Shown: positions 52,598 to 60,313 of the stretch, piece by piece
Layout: every line of letters starts with the position of its first letter
Position numbering within the stretch: position 1 is the first letter of the stretch
Origin: Komarekiella atlantica HA4396-MV6
GTDB taxonomy: Bacteria > Cyanobacteriota > Cyanobacteriia > Cyanobacteriales > Nostocaceae
Assembly (NCBI GenBank): GCA_019359395.1
Contig: JAHHHK010000022.1
Coordinates: 62,001 to 126,000 of the forward strand
Length of the DNA stretch: 64,000 bases
Direction of reading: 5' to 3'
Position numbers and translations under genes: made by a program
Notes under the pieces: generated by a model
The model's database searches: none
What the model saw: the letters and a program-made list of their open reading frames with translations, nothing else
Told to the model about the DNA's origin: nothing

Positions 52598-52718
52598 CCT
52601 AGAGTTGGCATTCTGACTTGGGCAATCCCATCACAGCTGCGGCACAGTCCCGGAATTTCACCGGAGTTTCCCAACACCAGGCTTTAGTAATCTAGCACGA
52701 GAAGGTAATCAGAATGTT
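52598..52718 (-). promoter_or_regulatory. cobalamin riboswitch
   Basis: On the minus strand the sequence carries the conserved cobalamin aptamer parts in order: GGTGTTGGGAAACTCCGGTG with AATTCCGGGACTGT, the GCCGCAGCTGTGAT segment, and the B12-box-like AAGTCAGAATGCC close to the 3' end. It ends about 60 bases before the cobG start, so B12 probably shuts off cobG-cobH-cobI expression. The family match is by recognition of these motifs. Confidence 0.9.
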
Positions 52719-52783
52719 GAACACTTTATAGGATTTAGGACTAGCCATTTCAAGGTGCAATCCTAAACAATAAGTTTTCTTCG

Positions 52784-52847
52784 TGTCTTGGTGCCTTTGT
52801 GGTTAAATAAAATTTATCTTTTCACCACAAAGACACAAAGACACCAA
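52784..52847 (-). terminator. hairpin formed by dispersed caccaaagacac-type repeat
   Basis: Arms gtgtcttggtgcctttgtggt-like (52784-52804) and accacaaagacacaaagacac-like (from 52825) pair imperfectly over about 20 bases. It lies after the stop of the GDSL gene on that strand and before the riboswitch, so it may separate the two transcripts. A related repeat lies at 20305. Confidence 0.45.
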
Positions 52848-52943
52848 GTTGAATCATGAAAAACCAGGTAATGAAAGCAGATTTTTCACTTACCTTGAAA
52901 GGGCTGGTTTTAGGTTTCTCTAACAGGGACATTCGCCCGTTTA

Positions 52944-54029
52944 CTATGACCGAACCATGACTTTTTTTTGTTTCCATTTCCGAACAACCCTAGACCCTAG
53001 GAAGACACCAGATGCTAGCTGAGCCAAGACAAGTGAAGGTTCAGGAACAGGTTCAGACTGATTCGTTAGGGTTTCAAAAGCTAGGTTTCCAAGAGCTTTA
53101 TGTGCAGCACTTGTCGGGTGAAGATCATCCCAGAACAAGTATTCATCTGGATTATTACAAACTGTGATTGGGTTGTCTGCTGAGATGGGATTAAATAGAG
53201 GAGAGTTGACTAAGCAAGGGGAAGTTACATTCGTAAAACCAAAAGTTGCAGGCTTTTTGATAGCTGTATTGAACAGGGAACCTACATCCAGGGTTTTTAA
53301 GTTAATTCCGGGTAAGTTACTCAGTTGTCCAAAAGCCTGAGAAAAAACTAAATTGTGCCCCGCACTCAATTGGTTAAGTTGATTAGAAATTTGATCGCCC
53401 CGACGCAGACCAATTGGCGTAGCACCTAAAGATGGCAGATTTGCGACTAAGAAATTGCGAGCACCTGCGTCAAAAAGTGTTGTGACTGCATTAGACAAAT
53501 TTGTAACCGGCTGGGTTGGATCTGTTACACCACCACCCAAATAATCGTTTGCACCAGCCCACAAAACGTAAAGCGCTTCGGGATCTACGGTAGTGTTGTC
53601 TTGTTTAAATTGAGCAACCTGCTCTTGTAAACCTACGAAACCATCTAGGGGAAGAGGGAAAGTGTTTTCATCTCCTGTGGTTGCGGCATTGGTAGCAAAG
53701 TTAACGCCTGTAGGACTAGCTCCTCCCACAGAGCGAGATATTGGGGGTAACGGAATTTCTAATTTAGCTGCTAGAGTATCTAACCATATAGGGCCATTAG
53801 CAAACCGCCCCTTAAAATATCCCAGTTCGCTGGGAGGAATAGCAATTGGTATGGTCTTCTCGGTAATATCAAAGGAATTACCTGTGTCAGAAAGACTATC
53901 ACCGAAGGCATATATGCGGCTAAAGATTGCCGCTTGTGCTGCTGACGGAATCAAAGCTACAAGTGTAAGGGGCAGCGAAGTTAAGAACACAGCGCGGCAC
54001 ACTTGAGTAAAGACTTGTCGAAGGTGCAT
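52944..54029 (-). CDS. SGNH/GDSL hydrolase with sorting-type C-terminus, about 361 aa
   Basis: A signal peptide (LTSLPLTLVALIPSAAQA) leads a GDSL-type esterase domain. Block I is FGDSLSDTGNSF with the catalytic Ser, block III is GANDY, and block V is DDLHPTSAAH with the catalytic Asp and His. The C-terminus reads VPEPSLVLAQL, a hydrophobic stretch, then RKWKQKK, which resembles a PEP-CTERM sorting signal. It is therefore probably an exported or surface lipase/esterase. ATG 54029 has GGAG 10 to 11 bases upstream and gives a proper signal peptide; a TTG start at 54074 is less likely. It is not related to the B12 genes on either side. Confidence 0.88.
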   Translation of the reverse strand: MHLRQVFTQVCRAVFLTSLPLTLVALIPSAAQAAIFSRIYAFGDSLSDTGNSFDITEKTIPIAIPPSELGYFKGRFANGPIWLDTLAAKLEIPLPPISRSVGGASPTGVNFATNAATTGDENTFPLPLDGFVGLQEQVAQFKQDNTTVDPEALYVLWAGANDYLGGGVTDPTQPVTNLSNAVTTLFDAGARNFLVANLPSLGATPIGLRRGDQISNQLNQLSAGHNLVFSQAFGQLSNLPGINLKTLDVGSLFNTAIKKPATFGFTNVTSPCLVNSPLFNPISADNPITVCNNPDEYLFWDDLHPTSAAHKALGNLAFETLTNQSEPVPEPSLVLAQLASGVFLGSRVVRKWKQKKVMVRS

Positions 54030-54173
54030 TCTCAATTTTCTCCACAAATTTAACAGGGACGGGTTTGATGTCAAATACTACATTATTTTTTGGTTAAGCT
54101 AAATTCTGATAAGTTTTACCGATGATATACGTTAAGCTTGTCTATTTTCAGATTTTGGGAAAGTGTGCTGATT

Positions 54174-55385
54174 ATGACACGAAAATGGCTCTCTATTGTA
54201 GGGATTGGCGAAGACGGGTTACAGGGGTTGAGCGCGATCGCTCATTCTCTAATTGCTCAAGCTGAAATCCTCGTAGGAGGCGATCGCCATTTAGCAATGT
54301 TGCCCACAAATGACCAACGTCATAAAATAGTTTGGACTTCGCCAATTAGCGCCTCGGTAGATGAAATCATCCGCCGTCGGGGTCAGTCCATCTGCGTACT
54401 TGCAAGCGGTGATCCTATGTGCTACGGCATCGGTGTCACCTTAATGCGGCGAATTCCTGTGTCTGAAATGACGATTATTCCTGCACCTTCAACCTTTAGC
54501 CTCGCCTGCGCCAGATTAGGATGGTCTTTAACTGAGGTGGAAACCTTAAGTTTGAATGGTCGTCCACCTTCTTTGCTCCAGTCATACATTTATCCCGGCG
54601 CACGGCTATTGATTTTGAGTGAAGGCAAGGATACACCCGCAATTGTTGCTCAACTCTTGACAAATCGCGGCTATGGTAGTAGTGAAATTACTGTCTTGGA
54701 ACATATGGGCGGTAGTCAGGAACGGATTGTCGAAGGTACGGCTGTATCCTGGAGTGAAACAGAAATCGCGGTCTTGAATGCGATCGCAGTTAATTGTATT
54801 GCCGATGCTGGGGTTGTCCCTTTGCCGAGACTGCCAGGACTACCAGACAGTGCTTACCACCACGATGGACAGCTAACTAAGCACGAAGTTAGGGCAATCA
54901 CCTTAGCAACTCTAGCTCCCACACCCGGAAAACTACTGTGGGATGTCGGTGCGGGTTGCGGCTCTATTTCTATCGAATGGATGCGGACTCATCCCCGGTG
55001 TCGGGCGATCGCCATCGAACAAAACTCGTCCAGAATACGCTACATTGCTGATAACGCCGCAGCTTTAGGTACTCCAAATCTGCAAATCATTGAAGGTACA
55101 GCCCCTAATGCTCTCAAAGACTTGCCTGCACCCGATGCCATCTTCATTGGTGGTGGGGTGACAGCAGCGGGACTTTTCGATGTCTGCTGGCAAGCACTGC
55201 GATCGGGTGGACGTTTGGTAGCAAATGTTGTGACAGTAGAAGGCGAGCAAACGTTATTTAAATGGCATGAACAAGTTGGAGGCAATTTAACCCGTATTGC
55301 CATTCAAAGAGCAGAACCTATTGGTAAATTTTTGGGCTGGCGAGCAATGACACCTGTTACGCAATGGATAACGGTAAAACAGTGA
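54174..55385 (+). CDS. cobL: precorrin-6Y C5,15-methyltransferase (decarboxylating), CbiE-CbiT fusion
   Basis: The N-terminal half is a CbiE-type tetrapyrrole methylase (WLSIVGIGEDGLQGLS, ILVGGDRHLAML, ICVLASGDPMCYGIG). The C-terminal half is a CbiT-type methyltransferase (LWDVGAGCGSISIEWMRTHP, AIEQNSSRIRYIADNA, PDAIFIGGG). The fusion is the usual CobL arrangement that methylates C5 and C15 and decarboxylates the ring. The ATG at 54174 gives the standard MTRKWLSIVG start. It is separated from the cobG-cobH-cobI operon by the GDSL gene and reads the other way; no riboswitch is seen upstream. Confidence 0.92.
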   Translation: MTRKWLSIVGIGEDGLQGLSAIAHSLIAQAEILVGGDRHLAMLPTNDQRHKIVWTSPISASVDEIIRRRGQSICVLASGDPMCYGIGVTLMRRIPVSEMTIIPAPSTFSLACARLGWSLTEVETLSLNGRPPSLLQSYIYPGARLLILSEGKDTPAIVAQLLTNRGYGSSEITVLEHMGGSQERIVEGTAVSWSETEIAVLNAIAVNCIADAGVVPLPRLPGLPDSAYHHDGQLTKHEVRAITLATLAPTPGKLLWDVGAGCGSISIEWMRTHPRCRAIAIEQNSSRIRYIADNAAALGTPNLQIIEGTAPNALKDLPAPDAIFIGGGVTAAGLFDVCWQALRSGGRLVANVVTVEGEQTLFKWHEQVGGNLTRIAIQRAEPIGKFLGWRAMTPVTQWITVKQ

Positions 55386-55911
55386 CCTAGGAGCAATTCA
55401 TGAATTGCCCTTACAGCGCGGGTCTGTTGACAATCAAAGAATAATTAATAAAAACCTGAAACGACTATAAAAACAGATTTATGTATATCTTGCGCCGAGT
55501 TTTGACTTGAATAATACAAATTTCTTTACAAAGTTAAAACAACATTAAGAATCTTTTCAAAATTAGAGAACTTTAAGAGTGTAAACAGTTACTCATGGGA
55601 AAATAAAGTTAAACATCAACAAATACTTTTTGTAAATTTCTGTTTTGTATTCAACAAGAAAATGCGTGTATGGAAACGCGTTTTCCATTATGACATTGGT
55701 TTAAATATTTGTTGCTTGATTTTGGGGTGTGAGTCGAAATAAATCAACTCGTGGCTACAAGAAATAAGGTTGCGATCGCGTTATGTGTAGCTTACTACGA
55801 GGGTTTTTAGACTCAAGTAGCCTATAGTCTCAAAAATTAACTCTACTTTACTTAGTGCAGGCTTGATTAATCAAGTCTTGTACAAACTTACTAAAAATTG
55901 GAGGTTATAAA
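55386..55911. other. AT-rich intergenic region with two palindromes
   Basis: No gene is recognised. Near 55671 a near-palindrome atggaaacgcgttttccat could be a terminator or binding site. At 55862-55875 the perfect palindrome cttgattaatcaag lies 36 bases before the next start codon and could be an operator or promoter-proximal element. Confidence 0.5.
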
Positions 55912-56049
55912 ATGGCAGTACGAAATAACTTAGTTAGCAATTTATGGCAGAGAGTGCAACAAGATTCTGTGAGTTGGGGATCGTTAGCTCTTTGGGTTAG
56001 TTCATTAATTGTAGTTTTAGTAATGCTTTTCATGTTTGCTAACGCTTAA
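55912..56049 (+). CDS. single-pass small membrane peptide, 45 aa
   Basis: The frame starts with ATG 6 to 10 bases after a strong GGAGG box and encodes a short polar N-terminus (MAVRNNLVSNLWQRVQQDS) followed by one membrane helix (LALWVSSLIVVLVMLFMFAN). Size and layout resemble the small single-helix subunits found in thylakoid complexes, but I do not recognise it as any named one. It has its own long upstream region with a palindrome and no overlapping gene, which supports a real, separately expressed gene. Confidence 0.65.
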   Translation: MAVRNNLVSNLWQRVQQDSVSWGSLALWVSSLIVVLVMLFMFANA

Positions 56050-56146
56050 TCTCAGCAAGATTATGCTAGTTCCTGGGCAGCAGCCTAGGAACTAAATTAG
56101 AATGAACTGTCGTCTCTAGAAAATTAAACTTGAGACATATCAACTT

Positions 56147-56461
56147 ATGAACTGCAAAATTCTGGCAACAGTCATAATTTTAGCTACTAGTAGCTTAGTT
56201 TCTCCTGTTAAAGCTCAAGAATCTACTAACAACACTCCCGTAAAATCAGATCAAGTTGCAAATGCTTGCGTTCAAAACCAAGCCCAGACATTACCAAATC
56301 CCTTTAGCGATGTGCCATCAGACCATTGGGCTTTCAAAGCGGTCATGACTATGCACTACTGTGGAGCCTTTCGCCAAGCCACACCACCTGCTTTATTTGA
56401 GAAACTTCGACCCACCGAAAACCAGCAGCAACCACAGAGAGAACAGCAGTTTCAAAAATAG
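56147..56461 (+). CDS. secreted protein with partial SLH-like motif, 104 aa
   Basis: A signal peptide (ILATVIILATSSLVSPVKAQ) is followed by a polar stretch and then FSDVPSDHWAFKAVMTMHYCGAF, which matches the beginning of an S-layer homology motif (F-x-D-V-P-x-x-H-W-A). Only one such unit is present. Two Cys residues could form a disulphide. The Gln-rich tail has no recognisable function. An envelope location is likely. Confidence 0.65.
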   Translation: MNCKILATVIILATSSLVSPVKAQESTNNTPVKSDQVANACVQNQAQTLPNPFSDVPSDHWAFKAVMTMHYCGAFRQATPPALFEKLRPTENQQQPQREQQFQK

Positions 56462-56542
56462 AAAACAGGGTCAGGTTAAAAGTATTGAATTTTCCTTTTC
56501 CCCTTAACCTTTACCCTTATCCCGACTTTTGCCATAAGTCTA

Positions 56543-57289
56543 TTACGCAACTATCAACTCAGAATCGTTTTCTGAAGGCGCACCATCCTGAACTAAAGAA
56601 CGGGTTTCGCCGTTACGCTGGAGAAGACCGCCAACCATTGCCAATAAGGCATCTACCTTACGGGTACGCCACTCATCCACCAATTTTTGCACTTGGTTAG
56701 CAGACATCCGCCGCATCATTGCTTCGTAGAGATAAGCTGCATGACCAGTTTCATCTTGAGCAACACTCAACATTCCCATCTTGAGGTTGCGAGTGGTTGG
56801 CTCATCGTCGGGTAACACATTCGCCATCCGAGCAAAGTCTTTACTAGCATCCAACTCCAGAATGTAAGTGCTAGCCATAAAAACATCCCAGTCAATGGCG
56901 GCAGGTTTTAGCTGTTCTGGGGTATAACCTTCAAAGAATGCTGCAAAAAATGGACTGCGCTGCTGTTGTGATTTATTTGCAGATGTGGTTTGGGGCTGAC
57001 GCTTGAAATCTATAACTTGTTTATTTAGCTGTTTTAAAGCGTGGGCAAAAATTTGACCATGCCTAGTTTCATCGGATGCATGTTTTGTTAGTTTCTCTGC
57101 TAGCCATGTATCGCCTTCTGCGGCGGCGCGATCGCTAAGTGCAGACAAAAACGGCACAGAACCAGATTCCGCCAACTGAAACCCCGCCAGAACGTTAGGG
57201 CGAGTTTTAGAGTCACGGATCTGAGCAGCTGAGTAATAAGCCACAGCACCCGAACCTGCTAAATGCATGACATAAGTCAAGAAGTTCAT
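56543..57289 (-). CDS. ferritin-like domain protein, 248 aa
   Basis: The sequence shows the paired E/ExxH metal-binding pattern of ferritin-like di-iron four-helix bundles: an AESGSVPFL helix, HASDETRHGQIF, a DWDVFMASTYILELDASKDF helix and VAQDETGHAAYLYE. A linker around residues 95 to 115 is rich in Gln and Ser. Such proteins can be oxygenases, hydroxylases or oxidases; the substrate is not evident. It stands alone, convergent with the preceding small gene. Confidence 0.75.
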   Translation of the reverse strand: MNFLTYVMHLAGSGAVAYYSAAQIRDSKTRPNVLAGFQLAESGSVPFLSALSDRAAAEGDTWLAEKLTKHASDETRHGQIFAHALKQLNKQVIDFKRQPQTTSANKSQQQRSPFFAAFFEGYTPEQLKPAAIDWDVFMASTYILELDASKDFARMANVLPDDEPTTRNLKMGMLSVAQDETGHAAYLYEAMMRRMSANQVQKLVDEWRTRKVDALLAMVGGLLQRNGETRSLVQDGAPSENDSELIVA

Positions 57290-57535
57290 GAGAGATTCCC
57301 GCTGACTGTTGGAAGTTTACATTTCTTATACTATTCTGCCTTTTCTATTCGTTAAATTCGGTTATTAGTGACGAGATTGTATTTGAATTAGATCTTAAGT
57401 AAAACTTTCTGCTTATACAGGTAAAGAACTCTGGCTGACTGTTTCCTAATTATCGGTGGCAGTTTGTCAACACCTAACAAAAAGATATTTTCATTTTGCT
57501 ACTATCATCCATCAGAGGTAGTTTGGTGAGTTTGG

Positions 57536-58108
57536 ATGGAGAAATCAACTAAGCAAGTACAACTTTGGCTTTGTGCAACTATCATCCTGTTGGGTTTGAT
57601 AAGCTGTGATCGCCTTATTGGTAACTCTGGAAACGTGGTTGAGCGAGTTAGTGATGGCGATACTTTAGTAGTGAGAGACACCAATGGTCAAAATGTCACT
57701 GTGCGCTTTGCTTGTGTTGACGCGCCGGAAGTAGCCCATTCTAATAGAGAAAAACAAAGTAGACGTAGCAGCGATCGCAATCAGTTTACTTGGGGTGTAA
57801 GAGCGCAAGAACGGGTGAGGGAACTGGTGAGACAAGGAGGCGATCGCGTTAACTTGAATATTACCGATAGCGATCGTTATGGCAGGCAAGTTGCAGAAGT
57901 CCGCCTGAGAGATGGGACTCTTGTGCAAGAAGTGTTAGTGCAAGAAGGTTTAGCAAAGGTGTATCGTCCTTATTTAAATAAATGTCCCAGTAGAAACTTA
58001 GTCCAACAAGCGGAGGCTGAGGCCAGACAACAACGGCTTGGCGTTTGGAGTGATTCTAGGTTTGTTAATCCCTGGGAGTACCGCAGTTTTAATAAGATAC
58101 AAAAGTAA
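57536..58108 (+). CDS. thermonuclease-family (SNase-like) lipoprotein, 190 aa
   Basis: A hydrophobic N-terminus with LGLISC is a fair lipobox, so the mature protein probably starts at Cys23 and is membrane anchored outside the cytoplasm. The SNase domain follows: VSDGDTLVV, VRFACVDAPE (active-site Arg and metal Asp), DSDRYGRQVAEVRLRDGTLVQEVLVQEGLA and YLNKCP, with C-terminal GVWSDSRFVNPWEYR. It should cut DNA or RNA in a calcium-dependent manner. It stands alone; a MITE-like element begins 23 bases after the stop. Confidence 0.88.
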   Translation: MEKSTKQVQLWLCATIILLGLISCDRLIGNSGNVVERVSDGDTLVVRDTNGQNVTVRFACVDAPEVAHSNREKQSRRSSDRNQFTWGVRAQERVRELVRQGGDRVNLNITDSDRYGRQVAEVRLRDGTLVQEVLVQEGLAKVYRPYLNKCPSRNLVQQAEAEARQQRLGVWSDSRFVNPWEYRSFNKIQK

Positions 58109-58131
58109 GATGCGTAATGCTTACCATTATT

Positions 58132-58256
58132 AGACCTCTTGCGAAATTCCAAAAATCAGGAATGTCATTCTGAGTGTAACGCAGTGGAGAGAAGAATCTC
58201 ACTCAGATGTTTCGCTCCGCTCAACATGACAATTTAAGCATTTATGCAAGAGGTCT
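58132..58256. mobile_element. 125-bp MITE-like element, copy B, intact ends
   Basis: Perfect terminal inverted repeats agacctcttgc (58132-58142) and gcaagaggtct (58246-58256), each flanked by T/A so that TA is present at both junctions. The interior matches the copy at 33277-33401 almost base for base, including gatgtttcgctccgctcaac. No coding capacity. A third, solo end lies at 45660. Confidence 0.82.
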
Positions 58257-58323
58257 ATTGTTTGTAGTAGGTATTATTCAGATCATACTTATTCTGGGCG
58301 TTACATTTTCTGATGATTTGTAG

Positions 58324-59574
58324 CTATGGTTTTGATGCTGATTTAGAGGCATTACTAAATAACCAAGACAAAAGATTAGCAACTGTAGCAGCTCCAAAAG
58401 AGAATAGCGCAATAATTGCATCACGAGGTAAAACACTATCTAACCAGCTACCCTGGATTCTGGAAACTGGAAAATCTTGATCTAGACCGATTTGAATCTG
58501 TTTCGTTATACCAGAAAAACGGGCTTCTATTCCCTTTTTAGGAACAATTTGTAAATGGCGGATAAGTTTAATATCTAGAGGAGCATCAGGACTTTCTCCC
58601 ATAAGAAATTGATTTTGTTTAATTTCTTGTTCCTGTCCTATCATGCGGATTTTGCCTTCTACAATAGTAGAAATATCTAAGTCATCTCTGAGGTCACTGC
58701 CATTTCTATCTACATCTATAAATTGAACATTTTTGGTTTCTATCTTGCCTCTAAACCATTGTTCAGATTCATATTTGGCAGGTTTAGCTAAGGTAATATA
58801 AATACTAGTGTTTTGTATTAATTCTAAATTTAATTCTTTATTATCTGGGTTTAAAATAAATTCTAGCGGTGTTTGATCATCTGATTGATTTTGTAAATTT
58901 AAATATGGTAATTCGTAACCTTCTATTGTAACTTTGATTGGTTGTTCACCTAAATAGAGTTTTAATATATTCGGGTTGTTTTTTAGGTTTAGTTTGGGGT
59001 TTGGCTGTAGAGAAAAAGCCAGTTGATTACGATAAAAGTCATAATTGATTCTAGCTACTTTGGTATTCGGTTGCAACCGCAATTCATTCAAATCAATTTC
59101 ACTCGTTCCATTGGGATTAGCTGGAGCGATAATCCATTTACTTTCGCGCTCTTTAAGCTTGATTTTTAAAGAGTTTAACTGATTAAGTTGGGGTAATGAT
59201 TCACTTTGAAAATTGCCTGTAAAAGTTAAGGTTTGGATACCTTCATTTTCTAGTTCTTTGATGCCACGAATATTTTCAATAAAGCGTTTGGGTTGCTGTC
59301 CATTATAGATAAAGCTCATTTTTTGAGAAATGATGTTACCTTCAAATGTATGAGTGCTAGGTAAAATCGCGGCAAAGGTAACGATAGTCAAAACGAAAAG
59401 TAACAACAATACCAAAAACGAACTTTGCTGTTTTGAAATAGTTCGTAGTAAGCGCTTCAGCGCTGAAGCGCCGACTACAAACAAAGCAATAAGATATCTT
59501 TTCAAATAATTAAAACATTGGCGAATATTGATAAATTTGGAAAAACTTTGTTTGGCTTTTTGCCGAGATGCCAT
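58324..59574 (-). CDS. hypothetical membrane protein, 416 aa
   Basis: I do not recognise a family. A basic N-terminus leads to a membrane helix at about residues 50 to 72 (SSFLVLLLLFVLTIVTFAAI). A long beta-rich extracytoplasmic region follows, and a second helix near residue 385 to 405 (AIIALFSFGAATVANLLSWL). The start region around residue 36 (VVGASALKRLL) is encoded by a palindromic repeat (agcgcttcagcgctgaagcg at 59451-59470) that seems to have been inserted in frame. It is the third gene of an operon with a secreted protein and the TPR-protease, starting 3 bases after the gene before it. Confidence 0.6.
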   Translation of the reverse strand: MASRQKAKQSFSKFINIRQCFNYLKRYLIALFVVGASALKRLLRTISKQQSSFLVLLLLFVLTIVTFAAILPSTHTFEGNIISQKMSFIYNGQQPKRFIENIRGIKELENEGIQTLTFTGNFQSESLPQLNQLNSLKIKLKERESKWIIAPANPNGTSEIDLNELRLQPNTKVARINYDFYRNQLAFSLQPNPKLNLKNNPNILKLYLGEQPIKVTIEGYELPYLNLQNQSDDQTPLEFILNPDNKELNLELIQNTSIYITLAKPAKYESEQWFRGKIETKNVQFIDVDRNGSDLRDDLDISTIVEGKIRMIGQEQEIKQNQFLMGESPDAPLDIKLIRHLQIVPKKGIEARFSGITKQIQIGLDQDFPVSRIQGSWLDSVLPRDAIIALFSFGAATVANLLSWLFSNASKSASKP

Positions 59575-59577
59575 GCT

Positions 59578-60306
59578 TTATTTCAACCAATTTGGGTTAT
59601 GTTCAAATGTAATTCGCCTTTCGATGCGATCGCTAGGTTCATTTCTGCGTTCAATATTAGCAACATAGCGCAGTTCATAGCGCCCTGCTGGGGCGTTGCG
59701 TCCATCCCAGGTAAAAATAGTTTCACCTTTTTTCGGGTTAGGGCGGGTAGTACTATAGATTGATTTTTCACCTTGGGGCAGAATTTCAAAGGTGGTAAAT
59801 CTCACTCGATCGTCGGAATAAAAGACGAATTCATACTTGCCAGAAGTTTGTCCTAGAATGACTGGAACATATACAGGCTGGGAATCAAGGCTATAGGATG
59901 CCACAGCGCGGAGTTTGCTTACTGGTACTTTTGCTTGCCTGAGAACGTAAGTATCCCAGCTAAAGCTGAAACGCGAACCACTGTTAGACAGTAACAAGTC
60001 ATCCATTTGATAGTGATAATTATCGCCCAATGATTTCACTATTACTTGAGGGTTTTTTCCACCATTTATTTGCGGAACTTGTACTGTGAGAGTTTTGCCG
60101 AAATTGGCAAGGTTGCGGGTGGCAATGGAAATTAGGCTCAAGCTGTTACCGCTTAAGGGTTCGAGTTTGATACCTTCGCAACGGTTGGGTGGCTTGCGGC
60201 GGATATAATCTGTAGATTGGGGGTTTCCTTCTGGGCAAGCAGCATTAGCCGGAAGATGGCTGACGCTAAGGATTAATAGGCTAGCAAGAATAATTTTATA
60301 ATTCAT
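59578..60306 (-). CDS. secreted hypothetical protein, about 242 aa
   Basis: A clear signal peptide (IILASLLILSVSHLPANAA) precedes a beta-rich domain. No named family is recognised. Segments such as GRYELRYVANIERRN and TTFEILPQGEKS suggest an immunoglobulin-like or C2-like sandwich at the C-terminus. ATG 60306 is preferred over an earlier start at 60405 because it gives the signal peptide and follows the protease stop by 7 bases. It lies between the TPR-protease gene and a membrane-protein gene in one operon. Confidence 0.62.
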   Translation of the reverse strand: MNYKIILASLLILSVSHLPANAACPEGNPQSTDYIRRKPPNRCEGIKLEPLSGNSLSLISIATRNLANFGKTLTVQVPQINGGKNPQVIVKSLGDNYHYQMDDLLLSNSGSRFSFSWDTYVLRQAKVPVSKLRAVASYSLDSQPVYVPVILGQTSGKYEFVFYSDDRVRFTTFEILPQGEKSIYSTTRPNPKKGETIFTWDGRNAPAGRYELRYVANIERRNEPSDRIERRITFEHNPNWLK

Positions 60307-60313
60307 AGCTTGT

